Positions 1-9,300 of a stretch of 64,000 nt of DNA are shown here, in pieces. Source of the stretch: an uncultured Clostridia bacterium (GTDB taxonomy: Bacteria > Bacillota > Clostridia > UMGS1810). A program made the position numbers and the translations under genes. The number at the start of each line of letters is the position of its first letter. The first letter of the stretch is position 1. The notes beneath the pieces were generated by a model that made no database searches, was not told where the DNA came from, and saw nothing but the letters and a program-made list of their open reading frames with translations. The stretch covers positions 1-64,000 of the forward strand of contig CAKSFP010000003.1 of the NCBI GenBank assembly GCA_934454585.1, in the 5' to 3' direction.

Positions 1-210
1 CTCCCGATTTGCAGCGCACGATGCGCTGCTTGTTTCGACGACAGAGCGAACCAAAATAAAATATACCTACCCGAGGCAGTGCACAACCTTTGTGGAACGG
101 GCAATGCAATGTTTTTCAATTAGTATTAATTCGTGCGAAACTGTATGGGCGGGTCGATGTGGTCATCGACCCCTACCGCTCTATTAATAGTTCATCACAA
201 GGGAAAAACC
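1..210. repeat. Direct repeat, copy A (cut by window start)
   Basis: Bases 1-210 recur at 341-550 with about four mismatches by eye. The unit holds the right part of a MITE-like element (ending near 72), an AT-rich stretch and a GGGTCGATG hairpin. It has no plausible gene. The true left end lies outside the window. Confidence 0.85.
151..172. repeat. Variable-stem hairpin repeat, copy 1
   Basis: The arms GGGTCGATG (151-159) and CATCGACCC (164-172) are perfectly complementary around a 4-base loop, followed by the family tail CCTACCGC. It belongs to a dispersed family also seen at 491, 10794, 11155 and 60327. Confidence 0.8.
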
Positions 211-224
211 CATCTCAAAGGCGA

Positions 225-412
225 GGGTAGGTGTATTTTATTTTGTGTAAGCGAGTTCAGCATAGGGCTCCCAAAAAGGTGGTAGCGTAGCGCGCCTTTT
301 TGGGAAAGAGGAGAAACAGCAAAGCAAGTAAGCTGTAAATCTCCCGATTTGCAGCGCACGATGCGCTGCTTGTTTCGACGACAGAGCGAACCAAAATAAA
401 ATATACCTACCC
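225..412. mobile_element. MITE-like element, 188 bp, full copy
   Basis: The ends form a 21-bp terminal inverted repeat with one mismatch (225-245 and 392-412; core TATTTTATTTTG). Inside are a hairpin with 11-bp arms TCCCAAAAAGG / CCTTTTTGGGA (269-279, 295-305) and a second hairpin GCAGCGCA-CGA-TGCGCTGC. No transposase is encoded. Related copies lie at 10939, 17338, 52480 and 60404. Short ORFs crossing it change frame between copies, so it is read as non-coding. No clear target-site duplication was seen. Confidence 0.75.
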
Positions 413-550
413 GAGGCGGTGCGCAACCTTTGTGGAACGGGCAATGCAATGTTTTTCAATTAGTATTAATTCGTGCGAAACTGTATGGGCGGGTCGATGA
501 GGTCATCGACCCCTACCGCTCTATCAATAGTTCATCACAAGGGAAAAACC
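341..550. repeat. Direct repeat, copy B
   Basis: Near-identical to 1-210 at an offset of 340 bases. The two copies diverge sharply after about 550, where copy A runs into the MITE left flank and copy B into a different hairpin. This fits a recent tandem duplication or recombination between dispersed repeats. Confidence 0.85.
491..512. repeat. Variable-stem hairpin repeat, copy 2
   Basis: GGGTCGATGA and TCATCGACCC form a perfect inverted repeat with a GG centre, again followed by CCTACCGC. This copy extends the dyad by one pair relative to the copy at 151. Confidence 0.8.
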
Positions 551-576
551 TACCCGAGGCGGTGCACAATTTTTGC

Positions 577-599
577 GGAACGACACACAGGTCCGTTCC
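577..599. repeat. GGAACG hairpin with ACACAGG core
   Basis: GGAACG (577-582) pairs with CGTTCC (594-599) around a core containing ACACAGG, followed by CTACG. The hairpins at 11092 and 55978 have a related core but different stems. Confidence 0.6.
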
Positions 600-680
600 C
601 TACGGAAATCACAAAAACGCAACAGAGAGAAATATTGCGATAAATCGACCCCACACGGACGAAAAATTACGCAAAGGCGA

Positions 681-756
681 AGGGCGTATGTTGTGTGTCA
701 GCGAGATCCATAGCACCGTCAGAGTGCGTGTCGAGCAGATACATAACATATGCCCT
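681..756. mobile_element. Short diverged MITE-like copy
   Basis: The 18-base ends 681-698 and 739-756 are inverted repeats of each other with about three mismatches (left end AGGGCGTATGTTGTGTGT). The 76-bp length suggests an internally deleted or ancient relative of the larger element. It has no coding content. Confidence 0.4.
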
Positions 757-790
757 GAGCCGATATACCACCGGATGGCACAGGGATTAT

Positions 791-2065
791 TTAACTATTC
801 ATCAATTTCATGCACTGTTCCCTCACCGCACCGACAAGATACAGCGACCCGACAACACACACAACACCGCTGCGCGGTGCGCTGTCAGCCGCAGCGCGCA
901 CCGCGGCGAAACAATCTTCTTCGCACCTGACCCGAGCCCCGTTTGAGCGCAGCTCGGTAACAAGTCCGTCACAATCCGCAGAGCGCAGACTCGGCACTGA
1001 AGTGACGATAAAACCGATATTGCTCAGCTTGCACAGGCAACGGACACTCTCAGCAAAATCCTTCTCGCCGAGCATACCGAGCACTACCGTCTTTGGCACA
1101 TCACCGAGTATACTCTCGGCCGCAGCGCAAAAAGCGCCCATGCCGTGCGCATTGTGCGCGCCGTCAAGGATAATTGTTCTGTCTCCGTTTCGCATAACCT
1201 CAAAGCGGCACTTCCACTCGGTGCTCATCAAGCCGTCGGCAATGTCGTGGTCGTCAACCGGCAATTTTCCGCTTATGCTGTCCAATGCCGCAACGGCAAG
1301 CGCGGCATTATATGCCTGGTGCGCTCCGCAAAGCGAAGTGTGCAGCCGTCTGCCGCCGAGTGTGAACGATGTGCCGCCAAGGCTCGTCTCTATATCCGTC
1401 ACAGCGGCGCACTCGTGCAAATCACTGCGGCGCCGCAGGCAGATGTCGGCAATCACGCCGCGCACTGCGGAATCCATGTCGCCGTAAATGACTGTGGGCG
1501 ATCCGCTCTTGATTATGCCGCCTTTCTCGAAAGCGATTTTCTCTATGGTATCGCCGAGGATGGCGGTGTGGTCATATCCGACGGCGGTTATGACGGCGGC
1601 AAGCGGATTTTTGATTATGTTGGTGGAATCCAGCCTGCCGCCGAGACCCGTCTCAAGCACAACAAGATCGCATCCCTTATCTGCAAAATAAAGAAACCCC
1701 ATTGCAGTGATAAACTCAAATTCTATGGGGTGAACATCTGCGCTCTCACAAGCAGCCCTGACCGCGGCGGCGTATTTCACCAGGTCGGGCGCGGAAATGT
1801 TTTCTCCGTTTATGCTTATGCGTTCGTTAAACATCTCTATGTACGGCGAAATATACAGCCCTGTGCGATAGCGGTGCGAAAGCACCGATGCAATCATGGC
1901 GCAGACGGAACCTTTGCCGTTTGTGCCGGCAACATGGATGAAATTCAACCTATCCTGCGGGTTGCCGAGTGCGGCGCAGATTTTTGTGATGTTGTCCAAT
2001 CCTGATTTTTCGCCAAAACGCGATAGGGAATGGATGTATTCTATGCAGTCTTTTTCCGATTTCAT
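791..2065 (-). CDS. folC: Folylpolyglutamate synthase / dihydrofolate synthase
   Basis: This Mur-ligase-family enzyme adds glutamate to folates in the cytoplasm (and glutamate to dihydropteroate if bifunctional). The N-terminal P-loop HVAGTNGKGSV and the following ETGLGGRLDSTN motif are typical of FolC. The protein is 424 aa from the chosen start, the usual length. An upstream in-frame start at 2125 would run into the valS stop and terminator. ATG 2065 has AAAGG about ten bases ahead and starts at the conserved N-terminus, so it is preferred. The gene follows valS in the same direction, a common clostridial pairing. Which of the two activities it has cannot be told from sequence alone. Confidence 0.95.
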   Translation of the reverse strand: MKSEKDCIEYIHSLSRFGEKSGLDNITKICAALGNPQDRLNFIHVAGTNGKGSVCAMIASVLSHRYRTGLYISPYIEMFNERISINGENISAPDLVKYAAAVRAACESADVHPIEFEFITAMGFLYFADKGCDLVVLETGLGGRLDSTNIIKNPLAAVITAVGYDHTAILGDTIEKIAFEKGGIIKSGSPTVIYGDMDSAVRGVIADICLRRRSDLHECAAVTDIETSLGGTSFTLGGRRLHTSLCGAHQAYNAALAVAALDSISGKLPVDDHDIADGLMSTEWKCRFEVMRNGDRTIILDGAHNAHGMGAFCAAAESILGDVPKTVVLGMLGEKDFAESVRCLCKLSNIGFIVTSVPSLRSADCDGLVTELRSNGARVRCEEDCFAAVRAAADSAPRSGVVCVVGSLYLVGAVREQCMKLMNS

Positions 2066-2088
2066 GATATCAAGCCTTTCATTCCGAA

Positions 2089-2119
2089 AATTCGGGTTGC
2101 CGAAACGGCAACCCGAATT
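2089..2119 (-). terminator. Terminator between valS and folC
   Basis: A perfect 14-bp stem (AATTCGGGTTGCCG with its complement) closes on a 3-base loop, and the minus-strand transcript continues into a short U run. It sits just after the valS stop and before the folC ribosome binding site, so folC may depend on read-through. Confidence 0.75.
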
Positions 2120-2124
2120 AAACA

Positions 2125-4758
2125 CTATCTGTTCATACTCTCTATGCTTTGAATTACCTTGGCAAGCATCTCTTTATACTTCTCGCCCTTTTCGCGCTCC
2201 TCGGAAACAATCTTCTCCGGTGCCTTCGCTACAAATCCGGCATTGCCAAGTTTACTCTCGACTCTCTTTATCTCCGCCTCAAGGCGCTTTTTCTCGTCAC
2301 TGAGCCGTGCAAGCTCCTTGTCGCGGTCAATTAGCTCATCGAGCGGTATAAACAGCTCTGCCCCCTCGGACACCGCAGATACGGCGTTATCATCTATGCC
2401 GCTCTTGTCCGCTTGAATAACCGTCTCGGACGCACTCGCAAGTTTCTCAAAGAACTGCTCTGTGCCCTCAAAGAGTGATTTATCCTCGGTCACGATGATG
2501 ACCTTTGCCTTCTTGCTCGGCACGACATTCATCTGTGTGCGCACATTTCTGATTGCCTTAATGGCGTTCATGACAATGTTCATGCGCTTTTCGTCCGCCT
2601 CGAAACAAAGTTTCCCGTCAAACTCCGGCCATGAAGAGATCATGATGCTCTCCTCGCCGGTGGGCAGATATCCGAAAATTTCCTCGGTGATGAAAGGCAT
2701 AAACGGGTGCAGCAGCTTGAGCGAATTTTCAAGCACATATGCGAGCACCTGCTGAGCAGCCTTCTCCGAGCCGTCCTTTGCATAAAGACGGGGTTTGACA
2801 AGTTCGATGTACCAGTCGCAATAGCTGTCCCAGATGAAATCGTACAGCTTGCTCACAGCTATGCCAAGCTCAAATTTGTCTATATTCTCGCCGACCTCTT
2901 TAGCAACTCGGTTGAACACAGAGAGAATCCACTTGTCCTCAACGCGCAGCTCAGATTCGTCGGGTAATTCTATCTTGTCTATATCAAGATTCATGAGCAG
3001 AAAACGCGATGCGTTCCATATTTTGTTTGCAAAGTTTCTGCTTGCCTCCACCCTCTCTTTATAGTAACGCATATCGTTGCCGGGGGAGTTGCCCGTCGCA
3101 AGGGTGAAGCGCAGCGCATCGGCGCCGTATTCCGCAATTACTTCGAGCGGATCTATGCCGTTGCCGAGCGATTTACTCATCTTTCTGCCCTGGCTGTCAC
3201 GCACTATGCCGTGGATGAACACATGGTCAAAAGGCGCCTTGCCCGTCTGCTCCAGCGCGGAAAAAATCATCCTTGCCACCCAGAAGAAGATTATGTCGTA
3301 ACCCGTAACAAGCGTCGATGTGGGGTAGAAATACTTAAAGTCCTCTGTCTCTTTTGGCCAGCCGAGTGTCGAGAATGGCCACAGCGCAGAACTGAACCAT
3401 GTGTCAAGCACATCGCTGTCCTGTTTCACTGCACCACCGCACTTTGGGCACTTGGTGACAATATCCTTGGAGACAGTGGTCTCGCCGCAGTCCTCGCAAT
3501 AGAACGCCGGGATGCGGTGACCCCACCACAGCTGACGGGAGATGCACCAGTCATGCACATTCTCCATCCAGTTGAGATAGGTCTTGGAGAATCTGTCCGG
3601 CACAAACTTGACAGTGCCGTTCTTTACAACCTCAACCGCAGGCTCCGCAAGGGGTTTCATCTTTACAAACCACTGTTTGGAGATGATGGGTTCCACAGTG
3701 GTGCCGCAGCGGTAGCACTGACCCACATTGTGCTTGTGCGGAACAGTTTTGACAAGCAAGCCGAGGTCTTTCAGTTCCTCTACCATAGCCTTGCGGCATT
3801 CGTAGCGATCCATGCCTTGGTACTTGCCGGCATATTTATTCATCGTCGCGTCATCGTTCATAACCTTGATTTGTTCGAGATTGTGGCGCAGACCGACTTC
3901 AAAGTCGTTCGGATCGTGTGCCGGGGTGATTTTTACACAGCCGGTGCCGAACTCTTTGTCAACATACTCATCCGCAATGACGGGAATCTCCCTGCCGACG
4001 AGCGGCAGAATGAGGGTCTTGCCCACAAGATCGGCATACCTTCCGTCATCGGGGTTGACTGCAACGGCTGTATCGCCGAAAAGAGTCTCCGGACGAGTTG
4101 TTGCAATCTCCACAAACCTGTCGGAATCCTTTACCGGGTACTTAATGTGCCAGAAAAAACCGTCCTGCTCGGTGTACTCCACCTCAGCGTCGGACAGCGC
4201 CGTGATGCAGTGAGGACACCAGTTGATGATTCTGTGACCCTGATATATGAGTCCTTTGTTATATAGTTTTACAAAAACCTCTTTCACTGCGTCGGAACAT
4301 CCATCATCCATGGTGAAACGCTCGTGCGACCACGCACATGACGAACCGAGTTTTTTGAGCTGATTTATGATGCGGTTGCCGTATTGACGCTTCCAGTCCC
4401 ACACCCTCTCAAGAAATTTCTCTCTGCCGAGGTCATATCTTGTAAGCCCCTCTTTGCGAAGTTCCGCCTCAACTTTTATCTGAGTGGCAATGCCGGCGTG
4501 ATCCGTGCCCGGAATCCACAGTGCGGCATAACCCTTCATGCGCTTGTAGCGGATAAGTATGTCCTGGAGAGTCTCGTCCAGGGCGTGACCCATGTGGAGC
4601 TGACCGGTAACATTCGGAGGCGGTATAACTATTGTATACGGTTCCTTTTTGCTGTCCGGTTCCGCCTCAAAATACTTTTTGTCAACCCAGTTGGCGTATA
4701 TCTTGTCCTCCACCTCAGAGGGATCGTATGTTTTGGGTAATTCCCTTTTTGTCTGCAC
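2125..4758 (-). CDS. valS: Valyl-tRNA synthetase
   Basis: Charges tRNA-Val in the cytoplasm. The 877-aa length is normal. The class I signatures are present: HMGH (HIGH motif) within PNVTGQLHMGHAL near residue 57 and KMSKS near residue 525. A Cys-rich zinc-type motif (CYRCGTTVEP, CEDCGETT, CPKCGG) lies in the middle, and a C-terminal coiled coil rich in K/E/R matches the family tRNA-binding arm. The start codon is GTG; the only Shine-Dalgarno-like run (AAAGG) is about 13 bases upstream, a wide spacing. No T-box leader is visible upstream. Confidence 0.97.
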   Translation of the reverse strand: MQTKRELPKTYDPSEVEDKIYANWVDKKYFEAEPDSKKEPYTIVIPPPNVTGQLHMGHALDETLQDILIRYKRMKGYAALWIPGTDHAGIATQIKVEAELRKEGLTRYDLGREKFLERVWDWKRQYGNRIINQLKKLGSSCAWSHERFTMDDGCSDAVKEVFVKLYNKGLIYQGHRIINWCPHCITALSDAEVEYTEQDGFFWHIKYPVKDSDRFVEIATTRPETLFGDTAVAVNPDDGRYADLVGKTLILPLVGREIPVIADEYVDKEFGTGCVKITPAHDPNDFEVGLRHNLEQIKVMNDDATMNKYAGKYQGMDRYECRKAMVEELKDLGLLVKTVPHKHNVGQCYRCGTTVEPIISKQWFVKMKPLAEPAVEVVKNGTVKFVPDRFSKTYLNWMENVHDWCISRQLWWGHRIPAFYCEDCGETTVSKDIVTKCPKCGGAVKQDSDVLDTWFSSALWPFSTLGWPKETEDFKYFYPTSTLVTGYDIIFFWVARMIFSALEQTGKAPFDHVFIHGIVRDSQGRKMSKSLGNGIDPLEVIAEYGADALRFTLATGNSPGNDMRYYKERVEASRNFANKIWNASRFLLMNLDIDKIELPDESELRVEDKWILSVFNRVAKEVGENIDKFELGIAVSKLYDFIWDSYCDWYIELVKPRLYAKDGSEKAAQQVLAYVLENSLKLLHPFMPFITEEIFGYLPTGEESIMISSWPEFDGKLCFEADEKRMNIVMNAIKAIRNVRTQMNVVPSKKAKVIIVTEDKSLFEGTEQFFEKLASASETVIQADKSGIDDNAVSAVSEGAELFIPLDELIDRDKELARLSDEKKRLEAEIKRVESKLGNAGFVAKAPEKIVSEEREKGEKYKEMLAKVIQSIESMNR

Positions 4759-4792
4759 TTAATTTTTCATTCCTTTCACCGACACGCCTGTG

Positions 4793-4969
4793 TCAGATTG
4801 TAAAAGTTATCACGGCGGCGATTACAACAAGCACAAGCCCCGCCGTCTTTATTATCACCTTGTCTTGGTCGGTTATTCCGTCTCTGCGAAAAACTTTCGG
4901 CGCAATTTTTGCCGAGCCGAAACAGAGCACACAACCGAGGACAAGCAATACAGCGATTAAAATCTTCAT
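4793..4969 (-). CDS. Small membrane protein, 58 aa, unknown function
   Basis: Between pfkA and valS there is an ATG-initiated reading frame of 58 codons beginning MKILIAVLLVLGCVLCFGS and ending in a second hydrophobic stretch (AGLVLVVIAAVITFTI). The two hydrophobic segments flank a charged loop (KVFRRDGITDQDK), suggesting a two-pass membrane hairpin or a signal-anchor plus tail. GGAG lies about 12 bases upstream. It is co-directional with pfkA and valS and fills the whole gap. I do not recognise the family. It is supported only by reading frame, hydropathy pattern and position. Confidence 0.55.
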   Translation of the reverse strand: MKILIAVLLVLGCVLCFGSAKIAPKVFRRDGITDQDKVIIKTAGLVLVVIAAVITFTI

Positions 4970-4984
4970 TATATTAAATCTCCG

Positions 4985-5953
4985 TTAAATGGCGAGCATA
5001 CTCGAAAGCCTGATCTCCTCGTCGTCTATGCTCTTTTTCATTGCAAGAGCTTCGTTGACATCAACATCGTCAATTCTGCCGTCCCTAATGCACACAATGC
5101 GGTTGGACTGACCGGCAACCAAAAGCTCAATTGCCCTCTGACCCATCTGCGCCGCAACAACACGGTCTTTGCAAGTCGGACTGCCGCCGCGCTGCATATG
5201 ACCGAGAACGGACGCACGGGTATCTATGCCCGTAAGCTCGCCGATTTTCTTTGCCGTCTCCATGACATCCATGTCGACGCCTTCGGCAACGATGATGATG
5301 TGGTTCTTCTTGCCCGCAACTCTGGACTGCTTGACCGCCGCGAGCACATCTTTTTCAAAATCATACTTGCGCTCGGGGATGAGCACAGTCTCCGCACCGG
5401 TGGCAACTGCCACATTAAGTGCGATGTAACCTGCATTCCTGCCCATAACCTCTACCAGACAGCAGCGGTTGTGGCTCGTCATGGTGTCGCGGATTTTATC
5501 CACAGCCTCCATGGCGGTGTTGAGCGCAGTGTCGTAACCGATGGTATATTCACTGCACGCAATGTCATTATCTATAGTTCCCGGAATGCCTATTGTGGGC
5601 AAGCCGAGATTTGTGAGCGCCCTTGCGCCCATAAAACTGCCGTCACCGCCGATTACGACGATGGCGTCCAATCCGTGCTCCCTGGCAACCTGCACGCCCT
5701 TTTGCTGACCTTCGAGAGTCTTGAATTCCAGGCAACGGGCCGTTGAGAGAATTGTGCCGCCGCGCTGGATGATATCGCACACGCCGCGCGTTGTGAGCTG
5801 TTCTATCTCACCTTTGAGCAAACCGTTATAGCCGTCGTATATGGCGAACATGTTCATACCGCTTGCCAGTCCGCACCTAACCACGGAGCGCACCGCTGCA
5901 TTCATGCCCGGAGCGTCCCCTCCGCTTGTCAATACTCCAATATTCTTTACCAT
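4985..5953 (-). CDS. pfkA: ATP-dependent 6-phosphofructokinase
   Basis: Phosphorylates fructose 6-phosphate to the 1,6-bisphosphate, the committed step of glycolysis. The 322-aa length matches bacterial PfkA. Visible motifs are TSGGDAPGMNAA at the N-terminus, GGDGS at 102-106 (the Gly after GGD is typical of ATP-using enzymes) and PGTIDND at 124-130 with the catalytic Asp. RBS AGGGGG precedes the ATG. It lies 16 bases after mtrB and is probably co-transcribed from the promoter at 6288-6316. Confidence 0.97.
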   Translation of the reverse strand: MVKNIGVLTSGGDAPGMNAAVRSVVRCGLASGMNMFAIYDGYNGLLKGEIEQLTTRGVCDIIQRGGTILSTARCLEFKTLEGQQKGVQVAREHGLDAIVVIGGDGSFMGARALTNLGLPTIGIPGTIDNDIACSEYTIGYDTALNTAMEAVDKIRDTMTSHNRCCLVEVMGRNAGYIALNVAVATGAETVLIPERKYDFEKDVLAAVKQSRVAGKKNHIIIVAEGVDMDVMETAKKIGELTGIDTRASVLGHMQRGGSPTCKDRVVAAQMGQRAIELLVAGQSNRIVCIRDGRIDDVDVNEALAMKKSIDDEEIRLSSMLAI

Positions 5954-5969
5954 AATGATAACCCCCTAA

Positions 5970-6197
5970 TCAGTCTCCGGAGAGAATCTTTCCGTGACTT
6001 GTATAAATTTCTGCTTTTCCTTTAATCTTCATGGCGGAAGTTATCTCCGTAAATTCGGCGATATACACCTGACCCGCATCGAGGATCTCGGTGTGATGAA
6101 ACTTTGTGTCACGGCCGCGTGTGAGTCCCATGATGTTCACTCCGTTCTCCAGAGCCTTGATTACAACATAATCTCCATAGCTGCTTACTTCGTTCAT
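5970..6197 (-). CDS. mtrB: trp RNA-binding attenuation protein (TRAP)
   Basis: The 75-aa protein aligns along its length, from memory, with Bacillus subtilis MtrB: DYVVIKALENGVNIMGLTRG, DTKFHH and EFTEITSAMKIKG match the TRAP core. TRAP forms an 11-subunit ring that, with tryptophan bound, wraps RNA bearing (G/U)AG repeats and attenuates trp genes. Of the three basic RNA-contacting residues in B. subtilis (K37, K56, R58), K57 is kept here, the Arg position is K59 and the first position is I38, so RNA affinity may differ. The strong RBS GGAGG sets the start. It sits between dnaE and pfkA, away from any trp gene in this window. Confidence 0.9.
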   Translation of the reverse strand: MNEVSSYGDYVVIKALENGVNIMGLTRGRDTKFHHTEILDAGQVYIAEFTEITSAMKIKGKAEIYTSHGKILSGD

Positions 6198-6287
6198 GTC
6201 TCTCCCTCCTCAAAGACATATGATATCAGACGATCGGGAATATTATCCTTAAAAAGAAGTCTAAGGAAAGCCAATCGCCTACACTAT

Positions 6288-6316
6288 ATAATAAAACATT
6301 TTTGAAAAAAAATCAA
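6288..6316 (-). promoter_or_regulatory. Sigma-A-type promoter for mtrB-pfkA
   Basis: Reading the minus strand, TTGATT (6311-6316) and TATTAT (6288-6293) are separated by 17 bases. The site lies in the 156-base gap between dnaE and mtrB and points at mtrB. Confidence 0.5.
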
Positions 6317-6353
6317 GCTATTTTAACCTTTGTTAACGATTTTTATTAACTTT

Positions 6354-9300
6354 TTAAGTAATTTTTATATTTTCGTCACCAAATTTGTCGCAAAGCTCTT
6401 TAATCAGTTCATTGCACAGGCTCACTTTTCTGTCGTCCGCCGCGCGCAAAACCGTCTTTGTGGCGCTCAGATAGATGTTGAGTTCGCTCTTGCCGCGGTA
6501 TTTTGCCGTGATCTCAGTCACATCGGCGACATATGAGTCATCTGCCACGCGGACATAGAGTTTTTTTGAATCCGGCACAGCAAGGTCATCGAGCGGAACA
6601 GCACTGCCGAGGGTAAGGCTGAAGTTGTTCCTGCCGCGGTCGTTCACATTTGCCTCCGCATAGATCACCGCACCGTCCTTCAGGCACTGTGAATACATAT
6701 TGTATTTATTCTCGAATGCCACAAGCTCTATGTCGGAATAATAGTCGCTCAGCGTCATGGTGACTATGAGAAGGCCTTTTTTGGTGCGGCGTTTCTGCAA
6801 TCCGTTTATCACTCCGCACACTTTCACCGTTGCACCGCCGGAAACGGAAATTCCCTCTGCGACGGAAAAAATATCTGCGTTCGAGAATGCCTTTGCTTTG
6901 AGCAGATATCTGTCAAGCGGATGCGCCGTGAGATACATTCCCGAAAATTCCTTTTCGTAGTCGAGTTTGTCCGAATCGGTGTAGTCGCTCACTTTTTCTA
7001 TCATGGCATCGGTCACTGACGAGGCGCCCTCTCCGAAAAGGCTCATCTGACCCAAACCGAGCATGCGCGAATCCGCCGCAGCGTAGTCGAGCATTTTTTC
7101 AAAACTCATTACAAGCGCCTTTCTGTTGGGACAGAGCGAATCAAACGAACCGCATTTTATGAGAGTCTCTATGGTGCGGCGGTTGGTGTCATACGCACTC
7201 ATGCGCGAGATAAAATCAGAAAAACTCCTGAAATCGCCGTCGCGTTCCCTCTCCGACACCACATCCTGGGGAAACTGAATACCCACATTTTTGAGCGCGG
7301 AGAGCGCAAAACGAACATTCCTGCCCTCGACCGAAAACTGCACGCCGCTCTTGTTGATGTCCGGCGGCAGCAGATATATGCCGTACTTGCCGAAAACACG
7401 GATGTACTTGTTTATCTTGTACGAATTGCCCGTAAGACTCATGAGCAGAGCCACAAGAAACTCCACGGGATAGTGCCGCTTGAGGTAAGCCGTCTGGTAG
7501 GCAACCGTGGCATAGCACGCCGCGTGAGATTTATTGAACGCATAATTGGCGAAATCTATGAGGTAGTCGAACACAGCGTTTGCCGTCCCCTCATCCACTC
7601 CGCGATTGACTGCGCCGTCTATCACGCGCACACCGTTCTCGACCAAACCGTGGATGAAGATAGCGCGTTCTTTCTCCATGACAGCGTGTTTTTTCTTAGC
7701 CATGGCACGGCGCACAAGGTCTGCCCTGCCGAACGAATAACCGGCCAGAGAACGCACAATCTCCATGACCTGTTCCTGATAGATAATCGCACCGTAAGTC
7801 GGGCGCAGAATAGGCTCAAGCAGCGGATGCATATATTTTATCGCGCCGGGGTCTTTTACATTTTTAAGGAACTGCGGAATCTGTTCCATCGGTCCGGGGC
7901 GGTAAATTGATGTCGTCATGATAATATCCTCTATGCTGTGCGGACGAAATTTTTGCATAAATGTGCGCAGCCCGGGGTTTTCGAGTTGAAACACACCGTC
8001 CGTGTCGCCGTCCGATATCATGTCAAAGGTCGCCTTGTCCTCATAATCGAGATTCTTGAGGTCCACCTTTATCCCCTCATACTTTTCAACCATGGCAACG
8101 GCATCGCGTATGACGGTAAGGTTGCGCAAACCGAGGAAGTCCATTTTAAGCAGACCGAGCCTTTCCAGTGCCGCCATGGAGTACTGGGTGATCATGCCGG
8201 TATCCGCCGTCTGCAGCGGCACATAGTTATCCAGCGGTGCGTCGGCAATCACTATGCCGGCAGCATGGGTGGACACATTGCGCGGAAAGCCCTCCAGAGC
8301 CATTGCGGTGTCAAGCAGGCGTCTCATGTCCAGGTCGCCGTTGTACATAGACTTCAGTTCCTGATCCATCTCTATGGCATCCATGAGCTTTATGTGCAAC
8401 ATCTCGGGCACGGACTTTGCCGCCCTGTCCACAAGGTCCGGCGGGCACCCCATAACCCTGCCGACATCGCGAATTGCCGCACGCGCCGCCATTGTGCCAA
8501 AGGTAGCTATCTGCGCCACTCTGCCTACACCGTATTTATTCACCACATATTCCTTGACTTCATCGCGCCGTTCATAGCAGAAATCCACATCTATATCCGG
8601 CATACTGACGCGCTCCGGATTGAGGAAACGCTCAAAAATGAGGTCGTATTTGAGCGGATCAATCTCGGTGATATTGAGCGCGTAGGCAACCAGGCTGCCC
8701 GCCGCCGAACCTCTGCCGGGTCCGACCATTATTCGGTTGCGCTTGGCATAAGCTATGAAATCCCACACTATGAGAAAATAATCGGTGTAACCCATGGAAT
8801 TGATGACACCGAGCTCATAGTCGAGCCGTGCGAAAATCTTTTCGTCGGGATTTTGATATTTTTTGAAAATCCCGTCCGTGCAAAGCTCTTTCAGATAAAC
8901 ATCGTGGGGCTTGTCCGTATCGGGGATTGCCGCCGGCAGATGCATTGTGTCAAAATCGAGAGAGACATTGCACCGTGCAGCGATTTTTCGTGTGTTTTCT
9001 ATCGCCTCGGGGTATTTTGAGAACAAGGCGCACATCTCGCCCTCGCTCTTAAGATAAAATTCGTTGCCTTGGAACTTCAGTCTGTCTGTATCGTTAAGCT
9101 TTGAGCCCGTCTGTATACAGGTGAGTACATCCTGCAAAAAAGCGTCGTCGCGGTTGACATAGTGCACATCGTTTGTGGCGACAAGACCGACGCCGCAGAT
9201 GCGAGCCACCTCGGCGAGTCCGTCGATGATTCTCTCCTCCTCGGGTATGCCGTGGTCCTGAATCTCTATGAAAAAATTCTCCCGTCCGAAGATATCGCAG

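Noticed and set aside
195..459. Short ORFs of 73-84 aa on the minus strand (and similar ones at 17329-17736, 52411-52672 and 60413-60656)
   Set aside because: They are translations of the MITE-like element. The same DNA is read in different frames in different copies because of indels, so the frame is not conserved.
1..790. CRISPR array, because of spaced repeats
   Set aside because: Repeats are long, few and unequal, there are no regular spacers, and no cas gene is in the window.
1145..2005. Long plus-strand ORF antisense to folC, and similar antisense ORFs at 3211-4266, 7938-9020, 11450-12259, 14227-15240, 15191-16087 and 53319-54452
   Set aside because: They are shadows of well-identified genes on the minus strand, with Arg/His/Cys-rich unnatural composition and no ribosome binding site.
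4759..4984. T-box leader for valS
   Set aside because: The gap is taken by a small reading frame, and no T-box core sequence or antiterminator was found.
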